Shown: positions 1-10,721 of the stretch, piece by piece | Layout: every line of letters starts with the position of its first letter | Position numbering within the stretch: the stretch's first letter is position 1 | Assembly (NCBI RefSeq): GCF_021018895.1 | Contig: NC_079374.1 | Location: forward strand, 6,779,212-6,843,211 | Direction of reading: 5' to 3' | Source of the DNA: Seriola aureovittata | Taxonomy: Eukaryota > Chordata > Actinopteri > Carangiformes > Carangidae | DNA length: 64,000 bases | Notes under the pieces: generated by a model | Database searches by the model: none | Told to the model about the DNA's origin: nothing | Seen by the model: only the letters and a program-made list of their open reading frames with translations | Position numbers and translations under genes: made by a program

Positions 1-3000
1 ATCAACATGTAAAGCAAAAGCAGGGACAACAAATATGGTACAAAAAATTTATTTAGTAACAGTTTTGTAAACATTTGAGGTAAATGAACATTTACATCAA
101 CTTGTTCTTACAAAAGAATCATTCATACACAAGGCACTTCTCTTGTTTAAGACAGCATTGAAAACAGGCTGCTGTTCTGAGCATTGTGAGATGGTTCCTA
201 CTCCCTGACGAGCCAGAGAAATCATGCTCTGCATGAAACGTAAGAGGAGAGAGTTTGGAGGAGTTACAGGGACGACGGGCTTCGAACACAACATCCTGTC
301 AGGGCTTCGTATGCGGGGTTAGGGAAGGGCCAGCTACCCAGCTAACACTGTCTCAACAGTGGAGTCGTCTGATACGACGTCTGACCAGAGTCCCGACCAG
401 TCTGTGAGAACATACTGAGTGAACACAGAAAAATACCCCAACTGTTTTTTCTCTCTCTCGCTGCTGTTTTTTTTTTTTCTTCCTTTTTTTAAATCTTCAA
501 ACTCATCAATTCATTATCTGAGCTTGAGATAAATAACAGTTTCTTTTTTTAATACTGCCTTTTCTGTGAAGAGCCACTGCGTTTCGGTTTTAAGACATTT
601 TTTCCTTTGAGGATCATAGAGATTGGCAGTTCGACATCACGCTCTCTCTCTCTCTCTCTCTCTTTCTCCCTCTATTACTACCAATATTAGCATTGTAGAA
701 CAGCAATTTTCTTTCCTAAATGTGCAAATCTTTATCAACTACCAAAATGTAAACTTTAGGAATCAAAAACAAATGCAGATAACAAAGTTTTTTTTGTGAT
801 TTTGAACAAGAAACATGAATTGGGAAAGGCTGCTTTTACCTGTGTGTTGTGCAGGTGTTTATTCTCCTCTTTGTGTTTCTGTTGGCACTAAATGTCACTT
901 AAGCAAGTAAGAAACAGTATGAAACATTATACCTTTATGGGTACAGATACTCTTACACCATACAGTACCATCATTTTGTAACCCCCCCCACCCCCCTGAA
1001 AAATGATTCAAAAAAAAAAAACAAACAGCTGGTACCACTTTACGTTTCTCTTACTCCAGTGTATTAACCTGCACATTAACTACTGGAAAAGTGTTGACTG
1101 TGCACAAACATGTTTGTATTTAATTGTGTTGTTATACCCTGTGTGTGCAATATCTCCAATGCAGATTACTGAGTGTGTCCACACGGTGTTACTGTGTACT
1201 TGCAACACCTGTCCCAGAGGTGAATTCACAGGATAACACAGTGAATTAAGGTTGTTGTAAAGTTAAATAAAAATAAAAAGCTTTTTGAAAGTGAGTGCCT
1301 GGGCTGTGAATGAACCGAACAGCACAGTAACACAACAGAGACAGAGGACTGTGACTGCTGATGGATTCAGTTAAAGGTGTGGGTTTTCTAAAGATCTCTA
1401 AGAATCAAGATGAACACAACAAAGTAGAAGCCGTCGAGGTCGACTGCACCGTGGCGTTTCAATACTCGCAACGCCAGTCGTTTTTGTCTTTTTTTTTTGT
1501 TTTTTTTGTCATTTTTTTGTCATTTTTTTAATTTTTAATTTTTAAATCGTAGCTGTTTCGCAATCACAAACTGACTACTACAATTATGCAATTTATGAGT
1601 AAAATTCAATTCAGTTTTTAAAAAAATAGCACTTCTCAGAATAAAACCAATGACGGTGAAAATCGTTTCACTCCCAGAGTCGCTCTTTGGTGTGATGGTT
1701 AAAAAGGAAGTTGTGGGTTTTTTAGGGCAAAAAAATATATATCTGCCAACAATCTAACTATAAAAAAAAAAAAAATTAAAAAATTTGGCTGTTTCAAGTC
1801 TGAGCAAAGAGCTTCGGGAGGTTGTCTGAATGAATATCAGATAAATCAGATGGTGGCTGTCGTGTATTTTGCATAATATCTTCAAGATTCTTTGAAGGCA
1901 GTATCTCGTCATTTGTGCAGTTATTGGAGAGCGTTTTTAAATTTTCAGACATGTTGACTGAAGGCGACACTGACAGAGGCAGGCGTGAGGGACTCTGCTC
2001 CTACTTTTCCTCAGTAGTGTGGTGGGAACCTTTTGATCTCTATGTGATTCGTGGCAAATGTGGCGTTTTTTCCGAGAGACCCAGGTGCATTCTGGGCCTC
2101 ACAGGGATGACTTCTACCAGCGGGGGAGGGGGAAGGGGTTTGTTTTGACCCACATCCCGGTCCACACTGCGTCTACGCCGACTTGTGAGTGAATCGGTGA
2201 GTTGTAGGCGTGTGCGACTACGAGGAACACGATACACGATGTTATGTTTGTTGATAAAAATCACTTCCAGACAGGTGTTTTGTTTTTGCAAAAAAAAAAA
2301 AAAAATCAGGAAGTGCTGCAGTGAAAAGACTTTCCAGGTCACAGGTGAAGAAGCTGTAACACGTAGTGCAACACGTAGTGCATGTTTGTGCTGCTGAGCT
2401 GACTGTGAAAACCAGATAAAAAAATGATTAACAAGATATATGAGCAGTTTTCTGGCTACACATCCAATAACTGAAGTGTACAACAATGTGCTTCCTGTGC
2501 TTCCTCCAGATGAAATAAAGAAAAAAAACAAAAAGATCATTTTCATTTGGAGTAATTAGTCCTTTAGGGTCGTGAAGAAGAAGAGAAAGTAGAGAAACAC
2601 CATGAGATCTTCCCTCCCAAAACCAAAACACTATGGTGAGTCCGTGACATTACAACGTCCTTCGCTCCATCCACCGCTGTGAGCGGAGCCTCCCGACCTT
2701 GTAGCACTGCATAATCACATTGTGTGTGTATAAATTAAGACCATCCAAACAAACAAACCTTGCCTCAACTACTCTGCAACTCACCGATCGCACTAAATCA
2801 ACAACTGCTGCTGATCAGGTCATTTCACATTTGCCTAAACGTTTTTTCTTTCTTTCTTTCTGCTTTCCTGTCGCTCGTCGCCTTCTGATGTTTTGGGGTT
2901 TTTTTTGTTTTGTTTTTCAATTTTTTTTAATTTTTTTTTTAATTTTTCTTTTCTTTTCTTATGCATGTGTGTGATTTTTTTTGTTGTTGTTGTCTGAGAA

Positions 3001-3080
3001 TCACTGTGTTTGGGGAGCGGTTGAGGGAAGCGGGCTGTTGGTCAGGGAGGGTTTAGGGACATGAAAGGGGCTGAAGAGGT
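1..3080 (-). other. gja3: probable gja3 3' UTR and downstream flank
   Basis: No protein-coding gene is seen here. The stretch lies directly downstream of the gja3 stop codon on the minus strand and is rich in T and A homopolymers, as long vertebrate 3' UTRs often are. Candidate minus-strand polyadenylation hexamers (AATAAA) lie at 858-863 and 48-53, which would give a 3' UTR of about 2.2 or 3.0 kb. A (CT)n run is at about 643-664. The several short open frames here show no family resemblance and are interrupted by homopolymers. Where the transcript really ends cannot be decided from sequence. Confidence 0.5.
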
Positions 3081-4508
3081 TTAGACAGCCAGGTCGTTCG
3101 GCCTGGCCCTGATGCTGCTGCTCTTGCTGGCCCGACTGAGCCGCCGGGGGTCTGTGCTGACCGTTACTGGAGGCTCGTGCATCTCCACTGTGGTGGTGGT
3201 GACGTGGCCGTCCTCCTGCTCGCTCTTCCCCCCGCCCCAGCTGCCTGCGTTGGAGGCAGAGCCGGGGCTGCCGCTGCTGGAGGCGGCAGTGGCGGTTGTG
3301 TTGGTGATGTTGGTGTTGCTGGTGGTGTTGCTGGTGGGAAGGTGCAGCGCAGCGTCGACGGGCTGCTGTTGCTGCTGCTCGTTGTCGTTGCTGGCGGAGG
3401 AAGAGGAGGATGGGGAGGGGGAGGTGGCCTTCATCTCCCGAGTCTGCTGCTCGGTGGCCAGATTGGCCCAGTTCTGCTGCGTGGCCAGCCTGTGGTTGTT
3501 GTTGTTGCTGATGTAGTAGTGGGAAGAGGGGGAGGGCTGGCGGAGGGACTCCTCCTGCTGGAGGTCGTCCATCTTGAACTCTGCTGCTGAGGGCACGGCT
3601 GCCGGCCCCATGGGCGGCAGGAACGCCCCGCTCCCTGCCGTAACATCTGTGTAGTTGGGAGGGTAGCTGAGGCTGGATGGGGCAGTTCTGGAGGCCGAGG
3701 CCAAACACTCGGGCTCCGCAATGTCGACGTGGCGCAGCGACATGTGGTCGGGGGCAAACTCATTTGTCATGCCCTGTTTAACTTTCTTCCATCCAAGGTG
3801 ATAGATCTCTAACAAATTCAGCAAAAGAGACACGCAAGCCACCACAAGCATAAATATAATAAAAATAGTCTTTTCAGTGGGCCTCGATATGAAGCAGTCA
3901 ACGGTGTTGGGGCAGGGCCAACGTGCACACTTGTACAGGGGCCTCAGCCGGAAGCCATAGAGGAAATACTGGCCCAAAATGAATCCCACTTCAAACAGGG
4001 TCTTGAAAATAATGTTGAACACATAGGTACGCAGCAATGCGCCTCTGATACGGATTTTGCCGTGCTCGTCCCTGATTGGCGGCTTCTCCTTCTTGCCGCC
4101 TCCTCCTGCTGCATCTCCACCATTTCTATAAAGGAGTTCTTTCTCCTCTTGCAACCTGTTTGCTTTGCGCAGCTCCTCCTCCTTCTCTTTCCGCTTCTCC
4201 TCCATGCGGACGATGTGTAGCACATGGCCCAGGTAGATGAGGGTCGGCGTGGACACGAAGATGATCTGCAGCACCCAGAAGCGGATGTGCGAAATGGGGA
4301 AGGCCTCGTCGTAGCAGACGTTCTCGCAACCGGGCTGTTGGGTGTTGCAGGTGAAGTCAGACTGCTCGTCGCCCCAGACCTCTTCAGCCGCGGCCCCCAG
4401 CACCAGGATCCTGAAGATGAAGAGGACAGTCAGCCAGACTTTGCCGATGACCGTTGAGTGCTCCTGAGCGTTCTCCAACAGCCGCCCCAGAAAGCTCCAG
4501 TCGCCCAT
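3081..4508 (-). CDS. gja3: gap junction alpha-3 protein (connexin 46)
   Basis: Encodes a 475-aa connexin that assembles as hexameric hemichannels in the plasma membrane and docks into gap junctions; GJA3 is a lens-fibre connexin in vertebrates. Seen in the sequence: the N-terminus starts [12 protein letters not shown]; four membrane segments lie at about 21-41, 76-98, 160-185 and 211-233; extracellular loop 1 carries C54, C61 and C65 (C-x6-C-x3-C); loop 2 carries C194, C199 and C205 (C-x4-C-x5-C). The cytoplasmic loop (about 100-150) is highly charged. The tail is long and has Asn, Gln, Ser and Thr runs before ending RARPNDLAV, close to the alpha-3 C-terminus RARPDDLAI. The whole coding region is one exon. 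A splice acceptor just upstream (CAG at about 4531 or TAG at about 4526, read on minus) implies a 5' UTR intron, as usual for connexins. It is longer than human GJA3 (435 aa) because of the tail runs. Confidence 0.96.
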   Translation of the reverse strand: MGDWSFLGRLLENAQEHSTVIGKVWLTVLFIFRILVLGAAAEEVWGDEQSDFTCNTQQPGCENVCYDEAFPISHIRFWVLQIIFVSTPTLIYLGHVLHIVRMEEKRKEKEEELRKANRLQEEKELLYRNGGDAAGGGGKKEKPPIRDEHGKIRIRGALLRTYVFNIIFKTLFEVGFILGQYFLYGFRLRPLYKCARWPCPNTVDCFISRPTEKTIFIIFMLVVACVSLLLNLLEIYHLGWKKVKQGMTNEFAPDHMSLRHVDIAEPECLASASRTAPSSLSYPPNYTDVTAGSGAFLPPMGPAAVPSAAEFKMDDLQQEESLRQPSPSSHYYISNNNNHRLATQQNWANLATEQQTREMKATSPSPSSSSSASNDNEQQQQQPVDAALHLPTSNTTSNTNITNTTATAASSSGSPGSASNAGSWGGGKSEQEDGHVTTTTVEMHEPPVTVSTDPRRLSRASKSSSIRARPNDLAV

Positions 4509-4954
4509 GCTTCAAGATTTCTAGCCTATGGAGAAAGTACAGGCTGGAGTGGACAGAAGAAGGGAGGAATGTCAAAACAAAAAGAGGAGAGACAGACACA
4601 GAGAGTTAAAGAAACGTTTATGAATCCGTAGAAAGTCTTCAAAGTTGGTCTGAACATTGGTCATCGCAAAGAGCATCATGTAAGGCCTTACCCCAAGGTT
4701 AAACACGCTACACATACGAACACACAAGACGACACAGGGACATGGACGAGAGTGGAGGTGTCGACCAGAATCCGACATATTTCTCTTTTTCATAAAACGC
4801 TCAGAAGAATTCGGCCTTTGTAGAAAACTGCCACGCAGGCGTCGGATATCGATAACAAATCAATACACGGCATTCCCTTCAAACACAGGCGCTTTTTAGC
4901 AGCTCGGATACTGTATAGACCACCTGTTTGACTGAACCACGGTTCACTCTCCCT

Positions 4955-4989
4955 TCTCTCTCTCTCTCTCTCTCTCTCTCTATGTCAGG

Positions 4990-5026
<37 letters not shown>

Positions 5027-5234
5027 TGCTCGCTCCACTGCCCAGCAGGCATGTGCTGAGATCAACATTATAATGTTCGAAAACAGCATTTAGCAGCGAT
5101 GGGGCTCTGGTGTGGCACATGCACACGCACGCACGCACGCACGCACGCTCGCACGCACACACACACACACACACATACTGACACACACACATACACACCA
5201 CCCTCCCTTCTCTCTCTCTCTCTCTCTCTCTCTC
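4955..5234. repeat. compound microsatellite cluster (CT)n / (GCAC)n-(CA)n / (CT)n
   Basis: Two (CT)n tracts at about 4955-4980 and 4993-5022 are followed, after about 95 bp of ordinary sequence, by (GCAC)n grading into (CA)n at 5119-5198 and a third (CT)n tract at about 5207-5234. Read directly from the sequence. It lies upstream of gja3. Confidence 0.95.
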
Positions 5235-6612
5235 CTTCCACTGTAATATCAAAGCCACACAAATACAAAGATGTTACTGTAATTACAACAGATTTAATAT
5301 TACAATAAGATACTGCCTGAGATTTAAGAGTTTTTTAGTTTTGGAAACTCTGAAAAAGGTTATTTCAATTTGAAAAGACTTAAAAAAGATAATGGTATTT
5401 TCATTATCAATTAATTTCTTTAATTTTTTCTTTGATTAATCAAATTATTTGGTCTTTATATCAGAAAAAGAACCATTATAATTTTCAGGGCCCAAGTTAA
5501 CGTCTTCTTACCCCCACGATATGCAAAAATAATGATATAAAACAGACTAAATGTAAATTTTATTTTTTCCATTTCTTGATTAATCGATTAAGTGTTATCA
5601 GTTAATTTTCTTGTTCTATCGTCTTAGCGCTACATCTGTCATTTGATGCCACAGATTTAATACCAAGTTTAGAGGCTTTTTAAACTACATTTTAAAATTA
5701 AGGTAGAACTAGTTTTTAGATATAGATACAGATGTCTGGCCTCATCTGTCCTCTGGTGATATTGACAGGTGATAAATGTGTTTTGAGAAGAAACCACCTA
5801 TTGTTATTCTTTACATCTTTCAGACTGTATGATGTACAGTTAAACACTATCCATACAACAAATTAAAAATACAACACAAACAGAGAATATAGAAGAGAAA
5901 CTTACTAAAATATTCTTGTATTAAAGGTAATAAATCCATCGACTAGGGTTCACAATATGTATGACACCTGGAAGAGAAAAACATTAGTCAAGCAATAACT
6001 CTTTCTTTTTTTTCTTGTTAATCTTTGATAAATATTAAAGATATAACAACAACATTGATTTTTAAAATCTAAAATAGTGTAGTTTTCTAAACACAGTTTG
6101 CATTTGAAATAGCAGATATAAATACTGGGATATATTGGGAGTATTAGGGACACTGCAGCAGTTAAACCCACAGAGTCAGAAACCATTTGACCTTGTGATG
6201 ACTTCACTGTGGAAAACTCTGACTAAATTTCTCTGGGTTTTCACAGGTATTTGAGGTATTTATGTGGCATGGTGGTGAATGTAACAGACAGAGCCAGGTT
6301 CAAATACAAAGCCATACCTGCCAGGTTGACAATACAGAGTGTGCCAGAGTCCCCAGACTCTCTTTAAGCGCCACAAGCTTTGTCAGGCTTTTGTCTGTCT
6401 CTTAATTACCTGATAAAAACACGCATTTCTTCATTAACTTGGTCTTATTTTACTTCCGTTTTACTACAGGAGGGTTTTAGCTGCAGAGTTCATCCGTCAT
6501 ACCTTTAGACCGGAGATGTCATACTTAAATACGAAAAGCAAATCCATCTGCCATCATTGGTGCCATCATCTGAGAGCGTTGAAAAGCGTGTAGATCTCCC
6601 GCGGCTGCAACG

Positions 6613-6614
<2 letters not shown>

Positions 6615-6663
<49 letters not shown>
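6615..6663. repeat. (CT)n microsatellite
   Basis: About 24 uninterrupted CT units, in the interval between the two connexin genes. Confidence 0.95.
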
Positions 6664-6669
<6 letters not shown>

Positions 6670-8308
6670 GTCTCCCTGATCCCAACCTGTCGCCTCTCTG
6701 ACACCTCAACAAACTCTCTCTCTTTTTTTTAATGCTGCCACAAAAACTTATTCATGCACTAACTTCCCCAGGCGTGTGGTCTCTCTCTCTGTCTGTCTTG
6801 TCTGTCTGTCCCGGGCCCGTTTCACTTGCGCAAAGAAAAGTTTTCCTTTGTTGTTGTTAGTTTTTGGAGGCGGCTTGGAGTCGGAGATGGGGCTCGGTTA
6901 AACGGAGCTGCCTCCCGTTTCCAGCCATGTCTGGACTGTCACATTGTGTGACCATGCATGAGTGAATCCACAGAGTCATCAGCCTGTCCGGAGTCACACC
7001 ACGCCCCTGCCAGCCTCCCCAAAGCCACTCCAGCGTGTGCGCAAAAAGTTGCTGAAAAATGCGCATAAAACTTTCCCTAAACTTTCACACAGTTTGTTTT
7101 AAAAAAACTGATAATTTTCTGAAAGTAAAAACAACCTGAAAACATTTACAAAAGTTTTTCAACCACTACACTTAAAACACATTAATATCTGTCTTATTTT
7201 AAGAGAAAGGCGCCTTTAAATGGTCATAAGATCACTATAAACTCATGGTTGACCCCGCAGATTCACCGTAGGCTACTACATTACTGTGAGAGATTCATTA
7301 GACTGATATCTGGTGTTTAAAAGGGAACAGTCAGAGCAGACTAAGGTTTTAGGGCATCACCCAGAAAATAAAAAAAATAAAAAACAGAAAAAACCCCTCA
7401 ATGTCCCACCCATGTGAGTGGCAGCAGGAGAGCATGGCACTGTGTGAAGCCCAGACACACTGCACACAAAACAATCAACCACACAGTTTCGGTTTTAGTG
7501 ATTTATGTAAAATTAAAAAAACAAAAAAACAAACAAACAAAAAGGTCTCAAAGAGCAAAAAAGAAAAAAAGACTTCAAGGATCAAAGTGCGAGTGTATTA
7601 AAAAACATCTTAGGTACAAAACACAATCACAAATATTTAATTTCTTCTTGCTTAGAAAAGCTGTTTGCTGTTAAAAGCAGACTACAAAAAAAAACTAGAC
7701 TGTGGAAGAATCTGAGCAGAAAACAACAACAACAACAACAACATCTGGGGACTGGAGTCTCAGGCTCGTCCCTTGAAAACACATCGTCAAAAATGTCATC
7801 AGGCTGTTACAGAAAAGCACAAGGTCAAAGGTCAATGCAGAGCTGACACAAAACAAAACATGTTTTTAAAAAATAATAATATTAAAACATTTTGCTGTGT
7901 CTGTGACAATGAAGGACTCGGCTTTTTGTTTTGGATGTAAACTACACAGACGCTCATCAGCTGCGTGAGTTATGTAACATCAGTGTAGGACTCAATTCAA
8001 AACTTAAGAAAAGAAAATTGAATTGACACCTCAGATCAATTATCCACACACCCCCTTCCAGTCTTTTTCAAAGTCTCCACATTGCTCTTCTCTGTTCACA
8101 AAACGTGATAATAAGGTGATTGTTTTAATTAATTAATTTTTTCAACAACACAGATGTGGATGATCCAACTCGGGTATTTCCTGGATGGAAGGAGGACAAA
8201 GACGTTTTCACTTTGAGATCGGGCCGCCACATTAAGAGGGAGGAGCGGCGATTAGTGTTGTGGCTAAAATAAGGCACATCCTGAAAGCTGATACAGCCAG
8301 CTGCGGTC

Positions 8309-8310
<2 letters not shown>

Positions 8311-8354
<44 letters not shown>
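8311..8354. repeat. (AC)n microsatellite
   Basis: About 22 AC units, downstream of the beta connexin. It creates spurious open frames with cysteine and valine runs on the minus strand. Confidence 0.95.
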
Positions 8355-8356
<2 letters not shown>

Positions 8357-9500
8357 CACACACCGCAACAACAACACAAGTCCAAATAGCACATGGAGCA
8401 GGTCTGGGCTGAGCGGGACAACTTCTGATCAGTGTTGAGCTGTGTAACTTGATAATCCCCCTTTTTTGAAATAAACACTTGGCGGATAACGACGTCATCA
8501 GGAGGCGAAAACAAAATGTCACAAAGTGCAAAAATACTGATTCATGTAATTTATCTGTAAATCACTACAAACCGGACAGATCTGATCTTTATAAGATTCA
8601 AGCTTCTTGACTAGAATTCATAATAATGTCCTGTATGTTTTAACACTCGATCAATATTTTCTGAATTAATATCTGCGTCATGTGAGATTTGTTTTTGCCT
8701 CTTTGACACCCAGATCAACTCTGCAGTTTCTGTTCCAAAGCAAACATTTCACATTTATGCAAAATGATCTGTTGGGGAGCGATTTCTGACTTAAGAATTA
8801 AAAAACACCTTGTACAATCTGAACACATGTATGTTTCATACTTGTATCGCCTGGAATCCACGTGTGAAAACACGCAGCACATTCTCCGTGTGTTCGGGTT
8901 ATTTCTCCAAAAACTCTTCAGCTTCAGACACTTTCAGTTCAAGTAAAAAGACGACAGACATTCTGATTTGATTGAACAGTGAAGAGCATCAAATCTATTA
9001 AACCACTGTTGTGTTTTAGGTAAGATTTCACTGTGTTTTATAATCTTATCTTGTGCAACACACACACACACACACAAAAAAAAAACTAGCATTATTTATA
9101 GAAAGTCATTTAACTATGAATTTTCAAACTTAACTTTGTGCTACAGTCGCTTGATTCAACAACAGCAGGAACATAAAAAAAAACTCATCTGCTTTTATCA
9201 ATCACTGTAAAACACGTATTTAACATTTAAGATCAAACGTCAGCTGTTGTAAACTAAACACTAAACGTAATCATTAAGGCACTTGGACCTTCTTTTCTTC
9301 TGCTTCACTTGTCATTACTTTTATTTGTTCTTCTACTTTAACACTAAGTAACTCATTCAGACCTTGTGGACGGTGTTCGTGCTCCTTGCGTTTCCCATTG
9401 TCACCACCAGATGTCAGTGTAGACTCACTCTGGTTCAAACCCTGACCATTCACTCTTTTGAGCACATTCAAGCAAACTTCAAACTGTGAACAATAAATTA

Positions 9501-9521
9501 ACCCCCCCCCCCCCCCCCCCC
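9501..9521. repeat. poly-C / poly-G homopolymer
   Basis: A run of about 21 C on the plus strand, in the 3' flank of the beta connexin. Such G/C homopolymers can be length-variable and are prone to assembly error. Confidence 0.85.
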
Positions 9522-9911
9522 AATCATCCAACATTATCATCAACCATCCACCGTATTAAAACGTAAAGGTGACACTTGTGATAAAGATCCACAAATACAG
9601 GGACAATCTTTGCTACCTGGCGGCTTTTTTGTTTTCCTAACCGGTGGAAACTCATGAATGTAGAAGACAGGCCGACCCAACAATACTGTGTAGCTTAACT
9701 AGTTTCTGCTGTGGTAATTTAAAGTTTCCACTGTCTCAAAATCTGCCTCAAAAGCTATTTCACCTTCCCATGAGACAATTCTGGTGGATGCTAACATTTA
9801 GAGCCTGATTACCAAATTGTAGATGTGAAATTTGACTATTATGGGTAGTTGGATTTACAGTTTAAGGGTTTTTATCTTCTTCCGTCCCACTTCACCACTG
9901 ACGGCTGCCCT

Positions 9912-10721
9912 TCAACACATGGTCTTGTTGCTGGACAAATCTGTGGAGGAAGACAGCAGCATCTCGTTCTTCTTATTCTGCAGGTGGGTATTGTCCCGGG
10001 TCACGCTGTCCGTGTGGGTGTAAGAGTGTTTCCTCTTCTTTACCGGGGTCAAACACCTCAGGATCGCCTTGACGATGAGGTAGCCCAGCTCGGCCACGTT
10101 CAGCACCATGCAGATGGCCGATGAGGACACCATGAAGATGGTGAAGATGGTCTTCTCTGTCGGCCTGGAGATGAAGCAGTCCACCTTGTTGGGGCAAGGC
10201 CACTGCTCGCACTTCACCAGCCGGGGCATCTGGAAGCCGTCGTAGACAAAGTACAGCGCGTACATGAACCCACCTTCAAAGATGAGCCGGAAGAACAAGC
10301 TGCAGGTGTAGGTCCACCACAGTGTGCCCGTGATTGGCAGACGCCTCCTCTTCAGCGTCTCCAGGTCGGTATCCGTCGTCTTCTCGGGGCCGTTGGAGGC
10401 CAGCATGGTCTTCTTATCCCCACGTTTCCTGTAGGCGACGTGCATGGCTACGAGCAGAGCCGGTGTGGATACGAAGATGAGCTGCAGGCACCACAGGCGG
10501 ATGTGCGACACGGGAAAGAAGTGATCGTAGCAGACATTTTTGCAGCCAGGCTGCTGCGTGTTGCACGTGAAGTCTGACTGCTCATCCCCCCAGACGCTCT
10601 CAGCTGCCAGAACCAGGATAGTGATGCGGAAGATGAAAAGGACAGAGAGCCAAATCTTTCCGAGACTGGTGGAGTGTTTGTTGACGCCGCCCAGCTGGGC
10701 ATAGAGCGCCCCCCAACTCAT
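9912..10721 (-). CDS. gjb8: beta connexin of the GJB2/GJB6 type, closest to fish gjb8 (Cx30.3)
   Basis: A 269-aa gap junction protein. Seen: N-terminus [19 protein letters not shown]; four membrane segments at about 20-40, 74-96, 130-155 and 190-212; loop 1 cysteines C53, C60 and C64; loop 2 cysteines C171, C176 and C182. The short cytoplasmic loop (about 98-128) and short tail are features of beta connexins. The run [20 protein letters not shown] is near-identical to the GJB2/GJB6 group. The coding region is a single exon, with a clean acceptor on minus (CTACAG, first exonic base 10752), so there is a 5' UTR intron. Its position between gja3 and cryl1 matches GJB2/GJB6 in tetrapods. The symbol gjb8 rests on remembered resemblance to zebrafish Cx30.3; a gjb2-like or gjb6-like name remains possible. 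Confidence 0.93.
   Translation of the reverse strand: MSWGALYAQLGGVNKHSTSLGKIWLSVLFIFRITILVLAAESVWGDEQSDFTCNTQQPGCKNVCYDHFFPVSHIRLWCLQLIFVSTPALLVAMHVAYRKRGDKKTMLASNGPEKTTDTDLETLKRRRLPITGTLWWTYTCSLFFRLIFEGGFMYALYFVYDGFQMPRLVKCEQWPCPNKVDCFISRPTEKTIFTIFMVSSSAICMVLNVAELGYLIVKAILRCLTPVKKRKHSYTHTDSVTRDNTHLQNKKNEMLLSSSTDLSSNKTMC

Larger units (their letters stand above)
4509..9911. other. gja3 upstream region and gjb8 3' flank, no gene seen
   Basis: No coding exon was found here. The left part should hold the gja3 5' UTR intron; a possible first-exon donor on minus (CAG followed by GTGAGA) sits near 5020-5027 but is not confirmed. The rest is AT-rich single-copy-looking DNA with many simple repeats: (CT)n at 4955-5022 with one interruption, a GCAC/CA tract at 5119-5198, (CT)n at 5207-5234 and 6615-6663, (AAC)n at about 7723-7742, (AC)n at 8311-8354 and poly-C at 9501-9521. 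A minus-strand AATAAA at 9320-9325 is a candidate poly(A) signal for the connexin gene to the right. Confidence 0.5.

Noticed and set aside
2040..2546. A 168-aa minus-strand open frame
   Set aside because: It lies in the gja3 3' UTR, contains phenylalanine runs from poly-T and has no recognisable domain or splice signals.
3112..3590. Two plus-strand open frames of 134 and 137 aa rich in Leu, Val and Gly
   Set aside because: Antisense shadows of the gja3 coding repeats; composition is dictated by the sense codons.
3001..3708. A 235-aa minus-strand open frame rich in His and Gln overlapping the gja3 tail
   Set aside because: It is a frame-shifted reading of the low-complexity connexin tail; the connexin frame is conserved from start to RARPNDLAV and this one has no family.
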